Assembly (NCBI GenBank): GCA_028283825.1
Contig: JAPWJW010000003.1
Location: forward strand, 1,612,501 to 1,676,500
Source: Azospirillaceae bacterium
GTDB taxonomy: Bacteria; Pseudomonadota; Alphaproteobacteria; Azospirillales; Azospirillaceae
Length of the DNA: 64,000 nucleotides
Direction of reading: 5' to 3'
Part shown: one piece after another, positions 19,039 to 29,700 of the stretch
Layout: every line of letters starts with the position of its first letter
Position numbering within the stretch: the stretch's first letter is position 1
Notes under the pieces: model-generated
Database searches by the model: none
What the model saw: only the letters and a program-made list of their open reading frames with translations
Told to the model about the DNA's origin: nothing
Position numbers and translations under genes: made by a program

Positions 19039-19479
19039 ATGCGTCGTTTCGCGTGCGCGGCCATGGCGGCCGGGGTCGTTTGCCTTGCCGCGACCGCCTG
19101 GGGCGCCGATGCCCCTCCGGCCTTCACCGGCCGCGACCTCAGCGGCACCTATGCCTGCACCGGCAAGGACGGGCACGAGGGCGCCTACACCTCCACCGTG
19201 ACGCTGGAGAGGGACAAGGCGCAGTCCCACGGGCACCGCGCCGGCTATCATTTCAGGATGAAGGTGCCGAACTACGGCACCTATCGCGGCGTGGCGACGG
19301 CCGACGGCAACGTCATGGCCATCACCTTCGCGCACGAGGATCCGGCGACGCAGGACTATGGCACCGGCATCGCCCACGTGACGAAGACGGCGGACGGCAA
19401 GGTGCGCTTCGACAAGTTCTACTACGAGGAAGCCTACAAGGGCGGAAACACCGGCACGGAAAGCTGTGTGCGGAACTGA
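19039..19479 (+). CDS. Small exported protein of unknown function
   Basis: This is a 146-residue secreted protein with signal peptide MRRFACAAMAAGVVCLAATAWGA. The mature part of about 123 residues begins with FTGRDLSGTYACTGKDGHEG and is rich in Gly, Tyr and Thr. Two cysteines (in YACTG and the C-terminal SCVRN) could form a disulfide. Its strand pattern could be a small lipocalin-like barrel, but I recognise no family. The second ATG (19039) has GGAG 9 nt upstream and is preferred over the ATG at 19033. It is convergent with dctA across a terminator. Confidence 0.7.
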   Translation: MRRFACAAMAAGVVCLAATAWGADAPPAFTGRDLSGTYACTGKDGHEGAYTSTVTLERDKAQSHGHRAGYHFRMKVPNYGTYRGVATADGNVMAITFAHEDPATQDYGTGIAHVTKTADGKVRFDKFYYEEAYKGGNTGTESCVRN

Positions 19480-19534
19480 GTTTTTTCCGCCTCAAACGCC
19501 GGGGCGGCCCATGACACTTTGATCGGCCCATGCA

Positions 19535-19564
19535 AAAAGGCCCCGGATCAGCTGATCCGGGGCC
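19535..19564 (-). terminator. Intrinsic terminator of dctA
   Basis: Positions 19539-19564 form a perfect 26-bp palindrome (GGCCCCGGATCAG and its complement). On the minus strand it is followed by TTTTT (19538-19534), the expected end of the dctA message 27 nt after its stop codon. Confidence 0.85.
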
Positions 19565-19590
19565 CTTCGCCATTACAACGGGGGCAGATA

Positions 19591-20865
19591 TCAGGCCGCC
19601 GTCGGCCCGTGCGCCAATTCGCTGCGCATCTTGTCCACGTCCAGTTCCTTTTCCCACTTGCTGATGGCGATGGTGGCGACACCGTTGCCCACCAGATTGG
19701 TCAGGGCGCGGCATTCGCTCATGAACCGGTCGATGCCCACCAGCAGGGTCAGCGAGACGATGGGGATGTCCGGCACCACCGCCAGCGTGGCCGCCAGGGT
19801 GATGAAACCGGCACCCGTGACGCCGCTGGCCCCCTTGGAGGTCAGCATGGCCACCAGCAGGATGGTGACCAGGTGGGTGAAGGTCAGGTGGGTATTGGTC
19901 GCCTGGGCCAGGAACAGGGTGGCCAGGGTCATGTAGATGTTGGTGCCGTCCAGGTTGAAGCTGTAGCCCGACGGGATGACCAGGCCCACCACCGGACGGG
20001 CGCAGCCCAGGCGTTCCATCTTTTCCATCATCTGCGGCAGCACCGTCTCGGACGAGGAGGTGCCGAGCACGATCAGCAGTTCCGCCTTGATGTAGTTGAG
20101 GAAGCGCAGGATGGAGAAGCCGCACAGCCAGCCGACGATGCCCAGCACGACCAGCACGAACAGCAGGCTGGTCAGGTAGAAGCTGCCGATCAGCATGCCC
20201 AGGTTGATCAGGGCGGCGACGCCGTACTTGCCGATGGTGAAGGCCATGGCACCGAAGGCGCCGATGGGGGCCAGGCGCACCACCATGTGGATGATGCGGA
20301 AGAAGATCTTCGACAGGCGCTCGATGACCGCCGTGGCCGGCTTGCCGTAGTCACCCAGGTGGGCGATGGCGAAGCCGGTGAGGATGGCGACCAGCAGCAC
20401 CTGCAGCAGGTCGCCGCCGGACAGCGCGCTCAGGTAGGTGTCGGGGATGATGCCCAGGATATGGTCGGCCACGTTGTCCTTGGCGGCCTTGTCCACGTAT
20501 GTGGCGACCGCCTTGGGGTCCAGGGTCTTGGGGTCGACGTTCATGCCATCGCCGGGGCGGATGACCTCACCCACGATCAGGCCGATGATCAGCGCGAAGG
20601 TGGAGATCACCTCGAAATACAGCAGCGCCTTGCCGCCGACGCGGCCCACCTTCTTCATGTCGGTCATGGCGGAGATGCCGCTGACCACCGTGCAGAAGAT
20701 GACGGGCGCGATCATCATCTTCACCAGCTTGATGAAGCCGTCGCCCAGGGGCTTCAATGACGTGCCGAAGGCCGGCCAGACATAGCCGACGATGATGCCC
20801 AGGATGATCGCGACGATCACTTGGAAATAGAGGACGGAATACCAAGGCTTCTTAACGTGTTCCAT
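19591..20865 (-). CDS. dctA: C4-dicarboxylate transporter DctA
   Basis: This cation-coupled symporter of the DAACS family takes up succinate, fumarate and malate. The 424-residue protein starts [20 protein letters not shown], identical in style to characterised DctA. It has eight or so membrane segments, the serine-rich re-entrant loop ([18 protein letters not shown]), the [12 protein letters not shown] motif and the [20 protein letters not shown]-type loop that bind substrate and cation. Shine-Dalgarno GGGAGAG precedes the ATG at 20865. No dctBD pair is adjacent, and the nearby histidine kinase is of another type. A strong terminator follows. Confidence 0.96.
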   Translation of the reverse strand: MEHVKKPWYSVLYFQVIVAIILGIIVGYVWPAFGTSLKPLGDGFIKLVKMMIAPVIFCTVVSGISAMTDMKKVGRVGGKALLYFEVISTFALIIGLIVGEVIRPGDGMNVDPKTLDPKAVATYVDKAAKDNVADHILGIIPDTYLSALSGGDLLQVLLVAILTGFAIAHLGDYGKPATAVIERLSKIFFRIIHMVVRLAPIGAFGAMAFTIGKYGVAALINLGMLIGSFYLTSLLFVLVVLGIVGWLCGFSILRFLNYIKAELLIVLGTSSSETVLPQMMEKMERLGCARPVVGLVIPSGYSFNLDGTNIYMTLATLFLAQATNTHLTFTHLVTILLVAMLTSKGASGVTGAGFITLAATLAVVPDIPIVSLTLLVGIDRFMSECRALTNLVGNGVATIAISKWEKELDVDKMRSELAHGPTAA

Positions 20866-21100
20866 GGGCACTCTCCCTTCAGCCCCCTTATGTCGAGAGG
20901 CGTGTTGCCGGACCCCACCGATGCCCCCGGAGGTCCGCGGCCGGGAATCCCGGGCCTTAGGTGCGACAAAAAAGCAATCAGCGCGGGAGATCAAGGCTTA
21001 AGGCGTTGTCCCGGCATCATGCTTTCATGAAATATTTTGAGCGACGCATTCGGCACACGGGTGGCGGCAGGCAGCACACGTGTGCAGGATGGGGGGCCGA

Positions 21101-21619
21101 TCAGAAGACGGTCAGCTGCGGCGGCGCCGTCTTCAGCAGATGTTCCAGATGCTGCACCACCTCTTCCATGTCCCCCCGCACCCGGTCCAGCTCGTCAGCC
21201 GTCTTGTCGTCGATGCCCGCCTCCAACAGCATCATGTCGTAGTCGGCCAGCACCTTGGTGAAGGCCTCGCGCTCATGCTGCAGGATCTCATAGGCCCCCA
21301 GCGCGTGCACCAGCAGCTGCGGCGGGTTGCGGAAAAAGGCCAGACTGACGCGGGTGAAGGCGGCGATGGAGCGCAGGCGCATGCGGGTCAGCCACGATTT
21401 CAACTCACGCGGGGCGTCGTTGGGCTTGCTGTCGGCCTTGTCGCCGATGGTGAAAATCATCGCCTGGATTTCGTGATAGACGCTGCGCGCCTTCTTGTAA
21501 TCCGGGAAGGATTGGGCCGGCCGGGCAGACATCTGTTCGAAGGTGGTCACGGTCGATGCCAGCGACCCCGCCAGTTGCCGCAGCAGCGCCGCGACGTTGA
21601 CCTCCTTCTTCATACGCAT
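21101..21619 (-). CDS. Conserved helical protein of unknown function
   Basis: I do not recognise a family. The 172-residue product from ATG 21619 (AGAGGG 8 nt upstream) is soluble and almost entirely helical by eye, with no signal peptide. It contains Arg-rich stretches such as LTRMRLRSIAAFTRV and an acidic C-terminal helix DELDRVRGDMEEVVQHLEHL. It begins 38 nt after the stop of the upstream histidine kinase on the same strand, so the two may be co-transcribed. It could then act with the kinase, but nothing in the sequence proves that. A GTG start at 21640 is possible. Confidence 0.65.
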   Translation of the reverse strand: MRMKKEVNVAALLRQLAGSLASTVTTFEQMSARPAQSFPDYKKARSVYHEIQAMIFTIGDKADSKPNDAPRELKSWLTRMRLRSIAAFTRVSLAFFRNPPQLLVHALGAYEILQHEREAFTKVLADYDMMLLEAGIDDKTADELDRVRGDMEEVVQHLEHLLKTAPPQLTVF

Positions 21620-21657
21620 CGCACTTGCCCTCTGGTCCACGGCTGTCCTGCCGAAGC

Positions 21658-23916
21658 TTAGCGTGCGGCCTCTCTCACGGCCAGGGTATCAGGCGTATGG
21701 GGTAAGCCCTCCGGGTGGGTCGCCGCGTCCGGCGAGGCCAGGTCGGGCAGCACCAGGGTGAAGCGGGTGCCGCCGCCCACATCGCTGGCCGCCGCCACCG
21801 CGCCGCGCAGGCGATGGGTGACCAGGTTGTAGACGATGTTCAGCCCCAGGCCGGTGCCGCCCGCCCCCCGCCGGGTGGTGAAAAAAGGATCGAAGATGCG
21901 GGGCAGGATATTGGCCGGGATGCCGCGCCCGTCATCCTGATAGACGATTTCCGCCCCGTCGCCGGCATGCAGGTCGGGGGAATCCAGGCCCAGCAGGGCC
22001 CCCACATGGTGCAGGCGGCGGACGGTGATGGTGATGTGGCCGCGGGCGCCGGCATCGAAGGCATGCAGGATGGAGTTGGAGACGAAATTGGTCAGCACCT
22101 GGGCCAGCAGCCCGGGATAGGTCTCCAGCTCCACAATACCGGCGCAGCGCACCTCCGCCACGTGGCCGTGCCGGCGCAGGTTGGGCCCCAGGCTGGCCAG
22201 CACCTCTTCCAGATAGGCGCCCAGTTCCACCCGCCGCCGTTCCTCGGAACTCTGGTCCGCCGAGACCTGCTTGAAGCTTTGGATCAGGCTGGCGGCGCGG
22301 CCGATGTTGGACAGCATCAGGCGGGCGGATTCCTTCAGCTCGCCCATGAAATCGGCCAGGTCGCTGCGGCGCAGGCGCCCGTCGCGCACCAGATGGTCCA
22401 TGGCCGCCACCCGTTCCGACACATGCGACGCCGTCGTCAGGGTGACGCCGATGGGGGTGTTGATCTCATGCGCCACGCCGGCCACCAGCTGGCCCAGCGA
22501 GGCCAGCTTTTCCGCCTGGACCAGGGCATCCTGCGACCGCTTCAGCTTGTCCAGGCTGTCGCTCAGCTCCGCTGTGCGGGTGCGCACGCGGTCTTCCAGT
22601 TCGTCGTTGGCGCGGCGCAGCGCGCCCTCGCTGGCCTGCAGCGCGTGTTCACGCTGCTCCCGGTCCTTGCCGATGCGGTAGGCGACGCCGAAGGTCAGCA
22701 GCACCAGGCCGACGGAGTTGGGGGCGTACAGCGCCGCCTCCGTCCAGATGCCGACCGGCAGGATGCCGGCGGCGCGCAACGACCACACCACCGCCACGCC
22801 CAGGATGGGCAGGAAGCCCAGCAGGAAGAAGCGGGCGTTGATGGACCGGCGGAAATCACGCACCGCCGCGATCAGGGCCAGCGCCGACCCCACCAGGGCC
22901 AGCAGTTGCGCCACCCCCGACCCCCGCACCGGATCCACGTAATGCAGCGGCGTGTCCAGCACCATCAGGCCGGTCAACAGCATCAGCAGCCGGGCGATCC
23001 AGGGCTGCCGCCGCCGCAAATCCAGGAACTGCACCGCGAAGACCTGGCCGATGGCCACCGGCAGGGTGCCCACCACCTCTCGATAATAATGGCTGGCCAG
23101 GTCGGCCGGCAGGTGTTCCCAGGGATAACCCAGCTGGCCGTAGATGTAGGCCAGGGTGATCAAGGCGTAGAACAGCAGGGTCACGCCCACCTCCACCCCC
23201 GCCATCACCACCAGGGCGAACTGATAGGCGGCGGCGATGATCAGCACGCCGAAGGTCAGGCCGTGCAGCAGGATGTCCCGCCGGTCGACCAGGCCCTGGG
23301 CGTCGCTGGTGCGCAGGTACAGGGCGAAGGAGGCGAAGTAATGCTCCACCCGCACATACAGGACCGTCCGGCCCGGCGGCAGCGACAGGCTGAAGACGGG
23401 ATAGCGGTGGGGGATGTCCGTGCCGCGCTGGGCCGCCCCCTCCGCCACGTGGCGCTGTTCCGCCGGCCCCTCGGGCGACAGGCCGTCGCCCGGGAACACA
23501 TAGAGATCCAGGGCATGGTAATAGGGATAAGGGAAAACCAGCAGGCGCGGGAGTGCTGCGTCCGTGGGGTTGTCCAACGTGATGCGCGCCCAATAGGCGG
23601 AGCGGGTGCGGGCGAAGCCGGGCGTCTCCCGCGTGGCGGGGGTGAAGCGCTGGGCCGCCGGCCCGGCCATTACGTCGGCCAGGGTCAACGACCGGCTGGG
23701 ATCCTCCAGCAATTCCAGATGGCCGCCCAGGGACAGGTTCGGACCGTCGACCACCACCTGGCCGGCCGTTTCAGCCCGGGCGGAGGACGGCGAAACAAAG
23801 GCCGCGCAGACCAGTGCCAGGCAGAGAAACGCCAGGGCGCGCAGCAGCGCCGGCGGCCGCCACCCATCCCCGCCGCCATCCCCGGCCCAACCGCCAATAC
23901 CCGCCGCGCCCATCAT
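21658..23916 (-). CDS. Sensor histidine kinase with 7TMR-DISM sensor
   Basis: This is a two-component sensor kinase. Residues 22-47 form a signal segment. About 55-205 resemble the extracellular 7TMR-DISMED2 carbohydrate-binding-like domain (including YWARITLDNPTD). About 213-410 contain the seven-helix 7TMR-DISM membrane unit. A coiled coil (415-470) leads to the HisKA dimerisation domain with His483 in GVAHEINTP, and the HATPase_c domain has its N-box (NFVSNSILHA), DDGRGIP and GTGLGLNIV. Hybrid receiver domains are absent. No response regulator is adjacent. The downstream small helical gene follows after 38 nt. It is divergent from a second histidine kinase. Confidence 0.9.
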   Translation of the reverse strand: MMGAAGIGGWAGDGGGDGWRPPALLRALAFLCLALVCAAFVSPSSARAETAGQVVVDGPNLSLGGHLELLEDPSRSLTLADVMAGPAAQRFTPATRETPGFARTRSAYWARITLDNPTDAALPRLLVFPYPYYHALDLYVFPGDGLSPEGPAEQRHVAEGAAQRGTDIPHRYPVFSLSLPPGRTVLYVRVEHYFASFALYLRTSDAQGLVDRRDILLHGLTFGVLIIAAAYQFALVVMAGVEVGVTLLFYALITLAYIYGQLGYPWEHLPADLASHYYREVVGTLPVAIGQVFAVQFLDLRRRQPWIARLLMLLTGLMVLDTPLHYVDPVRGSGVAQLLALVGSALALIAAVRDFRRSINARFFLLGFLPILGVAVVWSLRAAGILPVGIWTEAALYAPNSVGLVLLTFGVAYRIGKDREQREHALQASEGALRRANDELEDRVRTRTAELSDSLDKLKRSQDALVQAEKLASLGQLVAGVAHEINTPIGVTLTTASHVSERVAAMDHLVRDGRLRRSDLADFMGELKESARLMLSNIGRAASLIQSFKQVSADQSSEERRRVELGAYLEEVLASLGPNLRRHGHVAEVRCAGIVELETYPGLLAQVLTNFVSNSILHAFDAGARGHITITVRRLHHVGALLGLDSPDLHAGDGAEIVYQDDGRGIPANILPRIFDPFFTTRRGAGGTGLGLNIVYNLVTHRLRGAVAAASDVGGGTRFTLVLPDLASPDAATHPEGLPHTPDTLAVREAAR

Positions 23917-24140
23917 TTGCCCGATTCAGTAATTCGCCGCCAACCATGCCCTATCTGCCAGGGAAAGGCACGCCTTGCGTGTCTTTATGCCCATCGCCAC
24001 GCGCGATCCGGCACTATTGCCGGTTGCACCAACGCGACAACCTGCCTTGGCCGTCAATTGCCACGTCTACCCCCTGCGTGATAAGCGTCCCAAACGGGCA
24101 TGAACCCATGATGGACCTTTGGGCCTAAGGGGATACGGGG

Positions 24141-26054
24141 ATGAGATGGCTGACGGAGCGGTTGAAAGCCATCGGTCCCGGACGGCTGATCAATATCTCG
24201 CTGGCCGCCGGCATCGCCCTGTCATTGGTCTTCGTGCATGCCGAGTTCACCCGCGCCCTGACCGCCCGCCGGGCCGAGATCAGCCAGCATATGGACACGG
24301 AGGCTGTGTCCCTGGACGAACAGTTCGCCGCCATCGCCGGCCGCCTCAACCGCCTGCGGGCCTGGGCGCAGCTGGTGCTGCAGGAACCGTCAAGTCCGGG
24401 GGCCATTCCGGGGGCGCCGCCCGCCGCGGTCGCCGATTTCCTGAATACGGTGGCCCAGGCCAAGGACCGCGACGTCGTGGTGCTGGACCAGGCCGGCACG
24501 GAGACCACGGCGTTGCTGGCCTTCCCGGACCAGGCACTGGCCGTGCATGAGGGCCTGGCCCGCCCCGACCGCGCCCGCTGGCAGACGGACGTGGCGATGG
24601 CGCTGGGGCTGGCCCAGCAGTTGGCCCTGGACCTGAAGACGCAAGCCGGGCTGTCGCGGGGATATTTCATCGGCTCTTCCGGCCTGGCGGTGGTGGCGCC
24701 CCGGTTCGCGGCCGACAATGCCAACGACCTGATGGCCGACCTCTACAAACGGCCGGTCTATCGCCTGTCCACCCAGGCGGCCAACCCGACGGGGGCCGTG
24801 ACCTGGACCGACCCATCGGCGGCCACCGTGGCCGTCCCCATCGATTACCAGGGCCGCTTCCTGGGGGTGATCGCCTTCGACCTTACCTTGGCCGCCCTCC
24901 CCGGGGCCGACCAGGCTCCGGCGGAGGCCGCCGACACCGGCACGCGGCTGCTGGTGGGGCCGGACGACCAGGTGCTGCGCGCCTTCGGCACCCCGCCCGC
25001 CGACCTGTTCCAGGAGGGACGGCCGACGCCGGCGGGCGTGGCGGCCCTGTTGAACCGGAACCGCGCCACGACCGAACATGCCGGATACGTCATCACCACC
25101 CGGCCCCTGGCCAACACCCCCTGGCGCCTGGTGCACATCACCCCCCGCGCCGCCCTGACCTGGTCGCTGGTGGTGCACACCGCCGGGTCCATGGCCGGGT
25201 TCTCCAGCGTGCTGCTGGCCGTGGTGCTTTTGTTCAACATCGTGGTGCGGCGCATGGTGCGCTCGCAGGAGCGGTCGACGGCGGCGGAGCGCGAGGCCCG
25301 TGCGGCCACCGAACACGCCCTGGCCGAACTGCGCGCCGCCCATGACGAGCTGGACTTCCTGAACCGGGAGAAGACGCGCTTCTTCTCCCTGATCTCCCAC
25401 GATCTGCGCGGGCCGTTCAACGTGCTGCTGGGCATGACCCGGGAACTGGCGGACTACGGCACCCGCATGGCGCCGGCCGACGTGGCGGACTTCGCCGCCT
25501 CCGTCCACCAGAGCGCGCTGACCGCCCACACCCTGCTGGATAATCTGCTGAACTGGTCGCGGGTGCAGATGTCGGGCACGCCCTTCACCCCGTCAGTCAT
25601 GCCGCTGGGCGAGGTGGTGGCGGCCGCCATCCACGATTTGGGCCCCACGGCCGAGGCCAAGGGCATCCGCGTGCTGGACGCCTCGGGCGACCGCCACATC
25701 CTGGCCGACCGCACCATGGTGCTGGCCATCCTGCGCAACCTGCTGGCCAACGCCATCAAGTTCAGCCACCCCAACCAGGGCGTCCAGATCACCTCGCGCG
25801 CGCTGGGCGACCGGCTGGAGATCGCGGTGTCGGACCGGGGCATCGGCATGGCCCCGGAACAGCTGGACCAATTGTACCGGCGCGAGGCGCAGGACAGCCG
25901 CCCCGGCACGATGGGCGAGGTCGGCACCGGCCTGGGCCTGACCCTGGTGCGCGACCTGGTGGCCCGCCACGGCGGCGTGCTGGCGCTGGACAGCACACCC
26001 GGCCTGGGCACCACCGTCAGCTTCACCGTGCCGCTGGCGGCGGCCCCGCGCTGA
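24141..26054 (+). CDS. Membrane sensor histidine kinase with large periplasmic domain
   Basis: This 637-residue sensor kinase has a membrane helix (16-34), a periplasmic region of about 310 residues that looks like a double-Cache-type sensor, a second membrane helix (about 345-368), a coiled coil, and HisKA with His420 in SHDLRGPFN. The HATPase domain has NLLANAIKFSH, SDRGIGM and GTGLGLTLV. The H-box (SHDLRGP) is the form found in many kinases of the HPK1/4 groups. No HAMP domain is obvious. It stands divergently to another kinase without a response regulator nearby, so partners must lie elsewhere. A dispersed repeat begins 13 nt after the stop. Confidence 0.9.
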   Translation: MRWLTERLKAIGPGRLINISLAAGIALSLVFVHAEFTRALTARRAEISQHMDTEAVSLDEQFAAIAGRLNRLRAWAQLVLQEPSSPGAIPGAPPAAVADFLNTVAQAKDRDVVVLDQAGTETTALLAFPDQALAVHEGLARPDRARWQTDVAMALGLAQQLALDLKTQAGLSRGYFIGSSGLAVVAPRFAADNANDLMADLYKRPVYRLSTQAANPTGAVTWTDPSAATVAVPIDYQGRFLGVIAFDLTLAALPGADQAPAEAADTGTRLLVGPDDQVLRAFGTPPADLFQEGRPTPAGVAALLNRNRATTEHAGYVITTRPLANTPWRLVHITPRAALTWSLVVHTAGSMAGFSSVLLAVVLLFNIVVRRMVRSQERSTAAEREARAATEHALAELRAAHDELDFLNREKTRFFSLISHDLRGPFNVLLGMTRELADYGTRMAPADVADFAASVHQSALTAHTLLDNLLNWSRVQMSGTPFTPSVMPLGEVVAAAIHDLGPTAEAKGIRVLDASGDRHILADRTMVLAILRNLLANAIKFSHPNQGVQITSRALGDRLEIAVSDRGIGMAPEQLDQLYRREAQDSRPGTMGEVGTGLGLTLVRDLVARHGGVLALDSTPGLGTTVSFTVPLAAAPR

Positions 26055-26067
26055 CGCGCTATATGCC

Positions 26068-26226
26068 AGCGGCACAAGCTTCTGACTTGTGCCGCTGTAG
26101 GCTGCGACCGCAGCCACCGGAGGTTTCCGGGGAGCGAAAGCGGACTGGAAACCGAGGATCAGCCCAGCCGGCGGATGCCGGCGCCCGGCGCCTGAGGGGG
26201 TCTTTGATCGGCCACGATCAAAGACC
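26068..26226 (+). repeat. Multi-hairpin intergenic element, copy 4 (most complete)
   Basis: All five hairpins are present: H1 (26068-26078/26086-26096), GTAG, H2 (GGCTGCG-AC-CGCAGCC, perfect), H3 (GGTTTCC/GGAAACC), H4 (GCCGGC-GGAT-GCCGGC) and H5 (26199-26210/26215-26226, perfect 12 bp). It fills the space between the convergent kinase and arsC-like genes and is the best reference copy. Confidence 0.9.
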
Positions 26227-26233
26227 GCGCGTA

Positions 26234-26581
26234 TCAGAGTACTTCCGCCAGGCGCTCCACCGGGCGGCAGAGGACGGCGCCCTTGGGGCTGCGGGCGATG
26301 GGGCGCTCGATCAGGATGGGATGGGCTGCCATCAGGTCCAGCAGGGCGTCGTCGCTGAAGCCGCCCGCCGGTTCGCCCACCAGCAGCTCATCATTGCCGC
26401 GGCGGCGCAGGATGTCGGCGGGACGCGCCTTCATGGCAGCCAGCATGTCCGCCAAGGCGGCACGGTCCGGCGGGGTCTTCAGATATTCCACCACCGTCAC
26501 CGCGTGCCCGCCGGCCTGAAGGTCGGCCAGGGCACGGCGCGAGGTGGAGCATTTCGGGTTGTGCCACAGGGTGACGGTCAT
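26234..26581 (-). CDS. ArsC/YfgD-family (glutaredoxin-dependent arsenate reductase-like) protein
   Basis: This 115-residue thioredoxin-fold protein of the ArsC family is annotated in relatives as arsenate reductase (glutaredoxin). The N-terminal TLWHNPKCSTSRRAL carries the conserved catalytic cysteine (Cys10). Other family segments are VVEYLKTPP, the LLVGEP region and HPILIERPIA near 90-100. No arsenic operon genes are adjacent, so arsenate as substrate is unproven; the YfgD/Spx-like side of the family is equally possible. An in-frame extension upstream to 26725 is rejected, as it lacks similarity and runs past the natural MTVTLWHNP start. Confidence 0.85.
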   Translation of the reverse strand: MTVTLWHNPKCSTSRRALADLQAGGHAVTVVEYLKTPPDRAALADMLAAMKARPADILRRRGNDELLVGEPAGGFSDDALLDLMAAHPILIERPIARSPKGAVLCRPVERLAEVL

Positions 26582-26746
26582 AATGGGGCCTTGGTTCCGG
26601 TTCAGATCAGACGGCGGCCACCATAGCGGGGCCGCCATACCCGCGCCAAGCATGGTACAGAACCCCAGTGTAACGTGACGTTTTCGTCCTTCCACCCCGG
26701 GCCCGGCCTGGACTATCACTGCCATCGGTTAGTGTTGAGGTGAGAC

Positions 26747-29700
26747 ATGTGCGGCATTGCGGGTTTCCTGGGTAATCGCAACTGGACCCGGACGGCGGAT
26801 CTGTCCTGGCTGAAGGCCGTGGCCGACGGGCTGGCCGCGGCACCGCCCAGCGACCCCACCGCCATCGATGCGGCGCTGGACGGCCTGGTGGCGCGCTTCA
26901 CCGACCTCATGTCTTTCCCCACCCACATGGCGGTGGTGGCGGAGCCGCAGGGGCCCGCGGCATTGCTGACCACCGTGGCCGACCGCATCGACGCGCTGGA
27001 GGCGGCCCTGCGCAGCGGTGCCGCCGCCCGCGACGCGGCGGTGGAACGCACGGCCGAGCGCCTGCGCGACTATGCCTGGCAGCTGCGGACGGAGGTGCTG
27101 GGCAACATCGGCCGCACCCTAGCGCTGCTGCCCGAGGGTGCCAAGGCCCCCCGGCCGCAGCAGGCCGTGGCCTGGGCCGCCGAGCAGGTGCTGGAGAACC
27201 TGGACCGGCTGGAGGTGCGCGGCCGCGACAGCGCCGGCATCGCCCTGCAGATCACCATAGCCCACCGCTTCACCCTGGACGACCTGCCGGCGGCCCTGCG
27301 CGCGCAAGCCGCCGAGCGCCTGGCCGTGGGCGACCGGCATGAGGGGCTGGCCCTGCACGTCCTGGCCGACGGCCGCACCACCGTGCGCTTCACCTACAAG
27401 GTGGCGACCCTGATCGGCCGCCTGGGCGACAACGGCGCCTTCCTGCGCGGCCGCATGCGGGCCGACGGGGTGCTGTGGGCCGTGGCGGCGCACGCGGCGG
27501 GCTTCAGCGCCATCGCCCATACCCGCTGGGCCTCGCACGGGGCCATCAGCCTGCCCAACTGCCACCCCATGAACGCGCGCCTGGCGAACGAGGCCGCGGC
27601 GGGTCCCAATGCCACCAGCTTGGCACCCGACGCTGACATCATGGTGGCGCTGAACGGCGACATCGACAATTACCGGGCGCTGACCGAAAGCGCCATCGCG
27701 GGCACCGGCCACACCCTGCCGGCGGAGGTGACCACCGACACCAAGGTCATCCCCGTGCTGTTCCGCCTGGAGGGCGAGGGCGGCGGCAACGCCGGCCGTT
27801 TCCTGACCACCATGCGCCGCCTGGAAGGGTCCATGGCCGTCATCCTGCAGCACCCGGCCGATCCGGAGCGGCTGCAGATCGGCCAGAAGGGCAGCGGGCA
27901 GAGCCTGTTCGTGGCCGAGGTGGCCGATGGCCTGATCGTGGCGTCGGAGAATTACGGCCTGGCGCCCCGATCCCGGCGGTCCGTCCCCCTGGCGCAGGTG
28001 GAGCGCGGCGGCCTGGCCGTCACCCTGTCGGTGGCCGAGGGCGAGCCGGCCCTGGCCGCGCGCATGATCGACGACGGCACCACCGCCCCGCTGAAGGCCG
28101 ATCCGATCGAGATCTTCTCCCGCGACATCTTCCGCGGCCGCCACGACCATTTCTTCGAGAAAGAGGTGCACGAGGCGCCATCCAGCGTGCGCAAGACCCT
28201 GGCCGGCCGCTATCGCCGCCAGGACCGCCGCGTCAGTTTCGACCTGGTGGCCAGCGGCGGCGACACCGGCCCCTGGGCGGGCCTGCGCGCCCGCCTGGTC
28301 GACACCACCAAGCCGCCCGTCCGCCGCATCCTGGTGACGGGCCAGGGTACGGCCGCCATCGCCGCCATGGGTATCGAGCACCTGATCCGCCTGGCGCTGG
28401 ACCGGTCGTCCGTCACCGTCACCAGCGCCAAGGCGTCGGAACTGTCCACCAACCTGGACGGCAAGGTGCTGGACGACACCCTGGTCATCGCCATCAGCCA
28501 GAGCGGTACCACCACCGACACCAACCGCACGGTGGACCTGGCGCGGGCGGCCGGCGCCTGGATCCACGCCATCGTCAACCGCCGCAACAGCCCCCTGGTG
28601 CGCAAGTCGGACAGCCACCTGTTCACCAGCGACGGCCGCGACATCGAGATGGCGGTGGCCTCCACCAAGGCGTTCTACAGCCAGGTGGCGGCGGGCAAGC
28701 TGACGGCGCTCTGCCTGGCCGACGCCCTGGGCACCCTGCCCCCCCAGCAGATCCATGACGAGATGGTGGCGCTGGAATCCCTGCCCCAGCGCATCCAGGA
28801 GGTGCTGGACGACGAAGGCGCGATCGCCGCCTGCGCCAAGGCCTACGCCCCGCGCAACCGCTATTGGGCGGTGGTGGGCAACGGCGCCAACAAGGTGGCG
28901 GCGGAAGAGATCCGCATCAAGCTGTCGGAGCTTTGCTACAAGTCCATCCCGGTGGATTACACCGAGGACAAGAAGCACATCGACCTGTCGACCGAGCCCT
29001 TGACCCTGGTGGTGGCCAACGACCTGCCGCCGCTGCTGGCGCAGGACACCGCCAAGGAAGTGGCCATCTTCAAGGCCCACAACGGCAAGCCCATCGTCTT
29101 CGCCGCCAAGGGCGAGACCTGCTTCGCCCCCTATGCCGAGGCGGTGGTGCACCTGCCCTCGGCCGGCGCCGGCCTGGACTTCATCATGGCGACGGTGGCG
29201 GGCCACCTCTGGGGCTTCCACGCGGCCCTGGCCATCGACGCCGAATCCCGCCCCTTCCGGGAAGTGGCGGCCACGCTGGACCAGGCGCTGGCCGACCCCA
29301 ACCGGCCGGTGACGCCGGTGGCCACCAGCCTGGCGGCCATCATCGACCGCATCGCCGACGGCCAGCTGGACGCGGCATTGCCCGCCTCCTACACCGCGCG
29401 CCTGGCCAAGCTGACCTCCGCCCTGCCCATGCTGGACACGCCGGGCGGCAAGCAGGAGCGCACGGCCATCATCAACCGCGGCCTGGACCTGCTGCGCCTG
29501 GTGTTCGAGGAGACGTCGCGCCCCATCGACACCATCCGCCACCAGGCCAAGACCGTCACCGTGGGCATCAGCCGCCCGGGTCGCGAGATCAGCCCCCTGC
29601 TGCTGGCCGCATTGGCCGATCTGGGGGCCGCCCCGTCCGACCTGGCGGAACCGGAACGCCAGCTGCTGATCGCCCTGTCCACCCTGGTGATCGGGGTGGA

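Noticed and set aside
21074-21085. 12-bp palindrome GCACACGTGTGC between dctA and the small helical gene
   Set aside because: Short and isolated; cannot be told from chance, so not listed as a regulatory site.
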